Positions 54,343 through 56,240 of a stretch of DNA of 56,240 nucleotides are shown here, piece after piece. Source of the stretch: an uncultured Geobacteraceae bacterium (GTDB lineage Bacteria; Desulfobacterota; Desulfuromonadia; Geobacterales; Pseudopelobacteraceae); assembly GCA_903901875.1 (NCBI GenBank), contig CAIUSO010000036.1, positions 1-56,240 on the forward strand. Reading direction: 5' to 3'. Position numbers and translations under genes: made by a program. The first letter of the stretch is position 1. Every line of letters begins with the position of its first letter. The notes beneath the pieces were generated by a model that saw only the letters and a list, made by a program, of their open reading frames with translations, did no database searches and was not told the origin of the DNA.

Positions 54343-56240
54343 ATGAAAACGTTCATCACATCAATCGTCATGGCACTGTTGCTTATGGTAGGCCAGAGTG
54401 CCTGGAGTGCCGGTTCGAAGGTTCTCACGTATCAGGGGTATCTCAGCAATATCAGTAATGTGGCTGTTAATGGCACCGTTCAGATGACATTCACCCTTTA
54501 TGACACTGCTTCGGGTGGCACTCCCCTTTGGACTGAGAGTCAGAGCGGGGTTTCCGTTACGAAAGGGATCTATACGGTTCTGCTGGGATCGAACAATGCC
54601 TTCAATCTGACTTTTGATAAGGTGTATTATCTGGGTATCTCGGTGGGTACCGATGCCGAAATGGTTCCCCGCTATGAGTTGTCCGCTTCTCCCTATGCAT
54701 TCAGGGCCGTTAACGCGGATTATGCCGATAATCTGTCGTTTACCTGCAGCGATGGTCAGGTGCTGGGATACCGTGCCGCCAGCAAAAGTTGGGGCTGTGT
54801 GACCGTCACCGCAACGGGCAACGGTTCCACTACCTGGGGGAGTATCACCGGTTCCCTTGCCAGCCAAAGCGACCTGAACAACGCCCTTGCCGGAAAGGTG
54901 AATACGACGACCACCGTTAACGGCCATGATCTGGGAGGTAACGTTTCCCTTACCGCCGGTGACGTGGGCCTTGGCAATGTTAACAACACGTCCGATGCCA
55001 ACAAGCCGATCAGTATCGCAACACAGAACATAGTGAACACCAAAGCTGGCAGCGGGATAAACAGTGACATAACCGGCACCACCGCCTTAAACAGCATCAC
55101 GGCTCCGTCTAATACCAGTGGCAGTGGCAGCAGTATCACCGTTACGGCCGGTTCCAGCAGTGGTGGCAGTGGCAGCGGCGGTGATATCGTGTTGAAGGCC
55201 GGTTCGGCCAATGGTACCGGCACGGCCGGAACGGTTAAAATCATAAGTAACGGTAATACCCTGACACTGCCGACCACCACCGGTACCATTGGTCAATTGT
55301 TGAAGACCGACGCCAGCGGCAACCTGGGCTGGGCCGATGCGTCCGCCGTTGCGGATGCTGGGGGCGGTTCCAAAGGTGTCGTCCAACTTGCGGGGGATCT
55401 GGGTGGTACGGCCGATAGCCCCCTTGTGGCCAGTGTGGGAGGATCCAGTGCAGCCAGACTCCATATGGCAGAACAGGCGGTTAGTTCTGCAACCACGGCC
55501 AACACGGCCAACACCCTGGTGCAGCGTGACAACAGTGGTAACATCCTGGCCGTCACCCCGTCTGCGGGGGACAACAGTGCCAAAGTATCGACCACGGCCT
55601 ATGTGGACAGAGCTGCCAGCAGTGCGGCCACCAGCGCGGCATCTGGCAAGGCAGCCAGCGGCGTCAACAGTGATATCACCAACATCACCGGTCTGACCAC
55701 TCCGCTGTCCGTTGCCCAGGGGGGGACGGGAAGCAGCACGCGGACCTACATTGATCTTGCCTCATCGGAAACCATTGGAGGGACAAAAACCTTCAGCAAT
55801 GCAATCGTAGGTAATATCACCGGTTCGGCAACCAGCCTGAGTGCCGTTTCGACGCTACCGTCAGGCACCACAGCCACGACCTCGGCAGCAGGTAACAACA
55901 GTACAAAAGTGGCCACCACGGCCTACGCAGACAACGCAGCCACCAGTGCCGTATCGGGCCGGGCTGCCAGTGGCTCCAACCGGGACATAACCAGCCTGTC
56001 GGCGGTGACCGCTGTCAATGCTCCCGCTGGCACTGTCTTGACCGTAGCAACCCCCGATGCGCCACTGTCCAGCGGCTTGAACGGCATGGATCTGACCATC
56101 AGCGCCGGTAAGGGAGATGGCAGCGGTGCGGCCGGTAAGGTAAGGATCGTCAGTAACGGCAACACTCTGACACTGCCTACTACCGCCGGTAGCGACGGTC
56201 AGCTGTTGAAGACCAACGCCAATGGCAATCTGGGGTGGGC
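54343..56240 (+). CDS. Large secreted fibre-like repetitive protein (partial, runs off window)
   Basis: The open frame has no stop from ATG 54343 (GGAGG upstream) to the window end, at least 632 residues. A signal peptide (MKTFITSIVMALLLMVGQSAWSA is the hydrophobic leader) precedes an N-terminal domain of about 110 residues (LTYQGYLSN...MTFTLYD...GIYTVLLG...YELSASPYAFRA). Long Gly/Ser/Thr/Asn-rich repeats follow, resembling phage tail fibres (KVSTTAYVDRA, SVAQGGTGSSTRT, TIGGTKTFSN). A segment SNGNTLTLPTT.G...GQLLKT.A.GNLGW recurs at 55246 and 56152, a repeat distance of 906 bases (302 residues). A surface adhesin or appendage is likely; whether it ends in an S74-type autoprocessing domain cannot be seen. 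Confidence 0.82.
   Translation, partial: MKTFITSIVMALLLMVGQSAWSAGSKVLTYQGYLSNISNVAVNGTVQMTFTLYDTASGGTPLWTESQSGVSVTKGIYTVLLGSNNAFNLTFDKVYYLGISVGTDAEMVPRYELSASPYAFRAVNADYADNLSFTCSDGQVLGYRAASKSWGCVTVTATGNGSTTWGSITGSLASQSDLNNALAGKVNTTTTVNGHDLGGNVSLTAGDVGLGNVNNTSDANKPISIATQNIVNTKAGSGINSDITGTTALNSITAPSNTSGSGSSITVTAGSSSGGSGSGGDIVLKAGSANGTGTAGTVKIISNGNTLTLPTTTGTIGQLLKTDASGNLGWADASAVADAGGGSKGVVQLAGDLGGTADSPLVASVGGSSAARLHMAEQAVSSATTANTANTLVQRDNSGNILAVTPSAGDNSAKVSTTAYVDRAASSAATSAASGKAASGVNSDITNITGLTTPLSVAQGGTGSSTRTYIDLASSETIGGTKTFSNAIVGNITGSATSLSAVSTLPSGTTATTSAAGNNSTKVATTAYADNAATSAVSGRAASGSNRDITSLSAVTAVNAPAGTVLTVATPDAPLSSGLNGMDLTISAGKGDGSGAAGKVRIVSNGNTLTLPTTAGSDGQLLKTNANGNLGW

Noticed and set aside
51440..54343. 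XerC/XerD gene as an integrase of a genomic island
   Set aside because: Length and motifs fit the housekeeping XerC/XerD type and it directly follows glnD. No att-like repeats or tRNA gene were seen nearby.

Overview
The window looks like chromosomal DNA of a deltaproteobacterium of the Geobacter/Desulfuromonadales type. This is inferred from the rpsB-tsf-pyrH-frr-uppS-cdsA-dxr-rseP gene order, a System II cytochrome c maturation pair (ResB/CcsA), sigma-54 two-component control, several B12-type radical SAM proteins and short cysteine-rich proteins. No rRNA, tRNA, CRISPR array or intact insertion sequence was seen. Most genes are tightly packed, with ATGA/GTGA/TGATG overlaps.

Region 1 (1-14.8 kb, + strand) is a membrane and glycan block. 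It holds a PMT-type glycosyltransferase, resB, ccsA, a small membrane protein, two TMTC-like GT-C/TPR proteins that flank a YfhO-type GT-C protein and a B12-binding radical SAM enzyme, a SPASM radical SAM protein and a BchE-like B12 radical SAM protein. A composite two-hairpin (BIME-like) element occurs twice in tandem at 3-264 and once inverted at 3807-3909, where it supplies the stop codon of ccsA.

Region 2 (14.9-23.5 kb, mostly - strand) is a regulated transport locus. A Cache/HAMP histidine kinase and an NtrC-family regulator lie just upstream of a five-gene unit: a Cys-rich 63-aa protein, a 41-aa one-helix protein, an 83-aa membrane protein, an unrecognised 349-aa polytopic protein and an OFA-family MFS transporter. 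Between regulator and unit there is a well-matched sigma-54 promoter (18169-18185) and three copies of the dyad TTTGCA-N4-TGCAAA, the likely enhancer sites.

Region 3 (24.1-44.8 kb, - strand) is a long housekeeping run: ilvE, two small Cys proteins, rpsB-tsf, pyrH-frr-uppS-cdsA-dxr-rseP-tsaB-sucC-sucD, dnaE-accA and rluB-corC-lnt-prfB. prfB keeps the programmed +1 frameshift. cdsA has no ATG, GTG or TTG near its expected start.

Region 4 (45-52.3 kb, + strand) carries pyruvate carboxylase, glnD (with a near-consensus sigma-70 promoter) and a XerC/XerD recombinase.

Region 5 (52.3-56.24 kb) is accessory. It has an AT-rich stretch, a decayed fibre-like gene whose C-terminus is split by a frameshift at a C5 run, an OmpH/Skp-like protein, and the start of a large secreted repetitive fibre-like protein that runs off the window. 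Both intact genes here are preceded by copies of the same 158-bp upstream module.
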